In this document: in pieces, positions 5,091 to 5,317 of the stretch
How positions within the stretch are numbered: the stretch's first letter is position 1
How the letters are laid out: every line of letters starts with the position of its first letter
Notes under the pieces: model-generated
Database searches by the model: none
What the model saw: the letters and a program-made list of their open reading frames with translations, nothing else
Told to the model about the DNA's origin: nothing
Position numbers and translations under genes: made by a program
Source of the DNA: Roseburia sp.
Lineage (GTDB): Bacteria; Bacillota; Clostridia; Lachnospirales; Lachnospiraceae
Assembly (NCBI GenBank): GCA_017626625.1
Contig: JAGAIK010000490.1
Span: 1-5,317, forward strand
Length of the DNA: 5,317 nt
Direction of reading: 5' to 3'

Positions 5091-5317
5091 ATGGCAAGTT
5101 TATCTTTAAAGAACGTTTGCAAAGTATATCCTAACGGTTTTGAGGCTGTTAAGGATTTCAACCTTGAAGTAGAAGACCAGGAGTTCATCATCTTCGTAGG
5201 ACCATCCGGATGTGGTAAATCTACCACCCTTCGTATGATTGCAGGTCTGGAAGAGATTTCTTCCGGTGAGTTCAAAATCGACGGAAAATTAATGAACGAT
5301 GTTGAGCCGAAGGACAG
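5091..5317 (+). CDS. MsmK/UgpC-type sugar ABC transporter ATP-binding protein, N-terminal part, 3' end off window
   Basis: The first 75 residues are visible. They start MASLSLKNVCKVYPNG, which is typical of the CUT1-family carbohydrate importer ATPases (MsmK, UgpC, MalK). The A-loop aromatic residue is probably Y13. The Walker A motif GPSGCGKST is at 37-45, followed by TLRMIAGLEE and the family-typical IDGKLMNDVEPKD. The Q-loop, signature motif, Walker B and C-terminal regulatory domain lie beyond the window. Such ATPases energise import of sugars or glycerol phosphates, and in Bacillota a single copy often serves several permeases. No permease or binding-protein gene is visible here, so the substrate cannot be assigned. 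Codons such as GGT, GTT, GCT, AAC and TTC predominate, unlike the upstream genes, which suggests high expression. It has its own ribosome binding site and probably its own promoter. Confidence 0.93.
   Translation, partial: MASLSLKNVCKVYPNGFEAVKDFNLEVEDQEFIIFVGPSGCGKSTTLRMIAGLEEISSGEFKIDGKLMNDVEPKD

Noticed and set aside
1..5317. CRISPR arrays, tRNA or rRNA genes, insertion sequences, phage or toxin-antitoxin genes
   Set aside because: I saw no direct repeat array, tRNA-like cloverleaf, transposase or phage structural protein. The window is almost fully occupied by housekeeping genes, and the dUTPase alone is not evidence of a prophage.

Overview
The window looks like chromosomal DNA from an anaerobic Bacillota, most likely a Clostridia/Lachnospiraceae-type organism. 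The reasons are the protein sequences, the DUF512 - der - plsY - gpsA gene order, the strong AGGAG-type ribosome binding sites and the moderate G+C content. This taxonomic call is inference, because there is no rRNA or other decisive marker. All genes lie on the + strand and all are recognisable families. I did not find a new multi-gene system. The most unusual parts are two structured non-coding stretches.

Layout. (1) Positions 1-590 hold the C-terminal part of a DUF512 (radical-SAM-associated) protein whose start lies off the window. (2) Positions 591-714 are a short intergenic region with a perfect 12-bp hairpin, followed by two interleaved inverted repeats (A-B-A'-B') ending just before the der ribosome binding site. 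(3) der (715-2040) encodes the double-GTPase ribosome assembly factor. It overlaps plsY (2040-2687) by one base, and gpsA (2701-3717) follows closely. (4) After 48 bases comes a dUTPase (3766-4206), then an orotate-phosphoribosyltransferase-like protein (4249-4890) with an altered PRPP-binding loop. (5) Positions 4891-5090 are non-coding. They hold a long imperfect stem-loop (4947-5039) with a U-tract in its 3' arm, probably the terminator of the upstream gene run, then a candidate -10 element and a strong Shine-Dalgarno. (6) From 5091 to the window edge is the N-terminal part of a MsmK/UgpC-type sugar ABC transporter ATPase.

How the genes work together. GpsA makes sn-glycerol 3-phosphate from dihydroxyacetone phosphate, and PlsY acylates it with acyl-phosphate, so these two neighbours form the entry to phospholipid synthesis. 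Der acts on 50S ribosome maturation, and its neighbour DUF512 is of unknown function. dUTPase removes dUTP and supplies dUMP, and the PRTase is presumably linked to pyrimidine nucleotide metabolism. Close spacing and common direction suggest one housekeeping transcription unit reaching the stem-loop at about 5039. The ABC ATPase is separated from it and uses visibly different, expression-biased codons, which fits an independently and strongly expressed gene.
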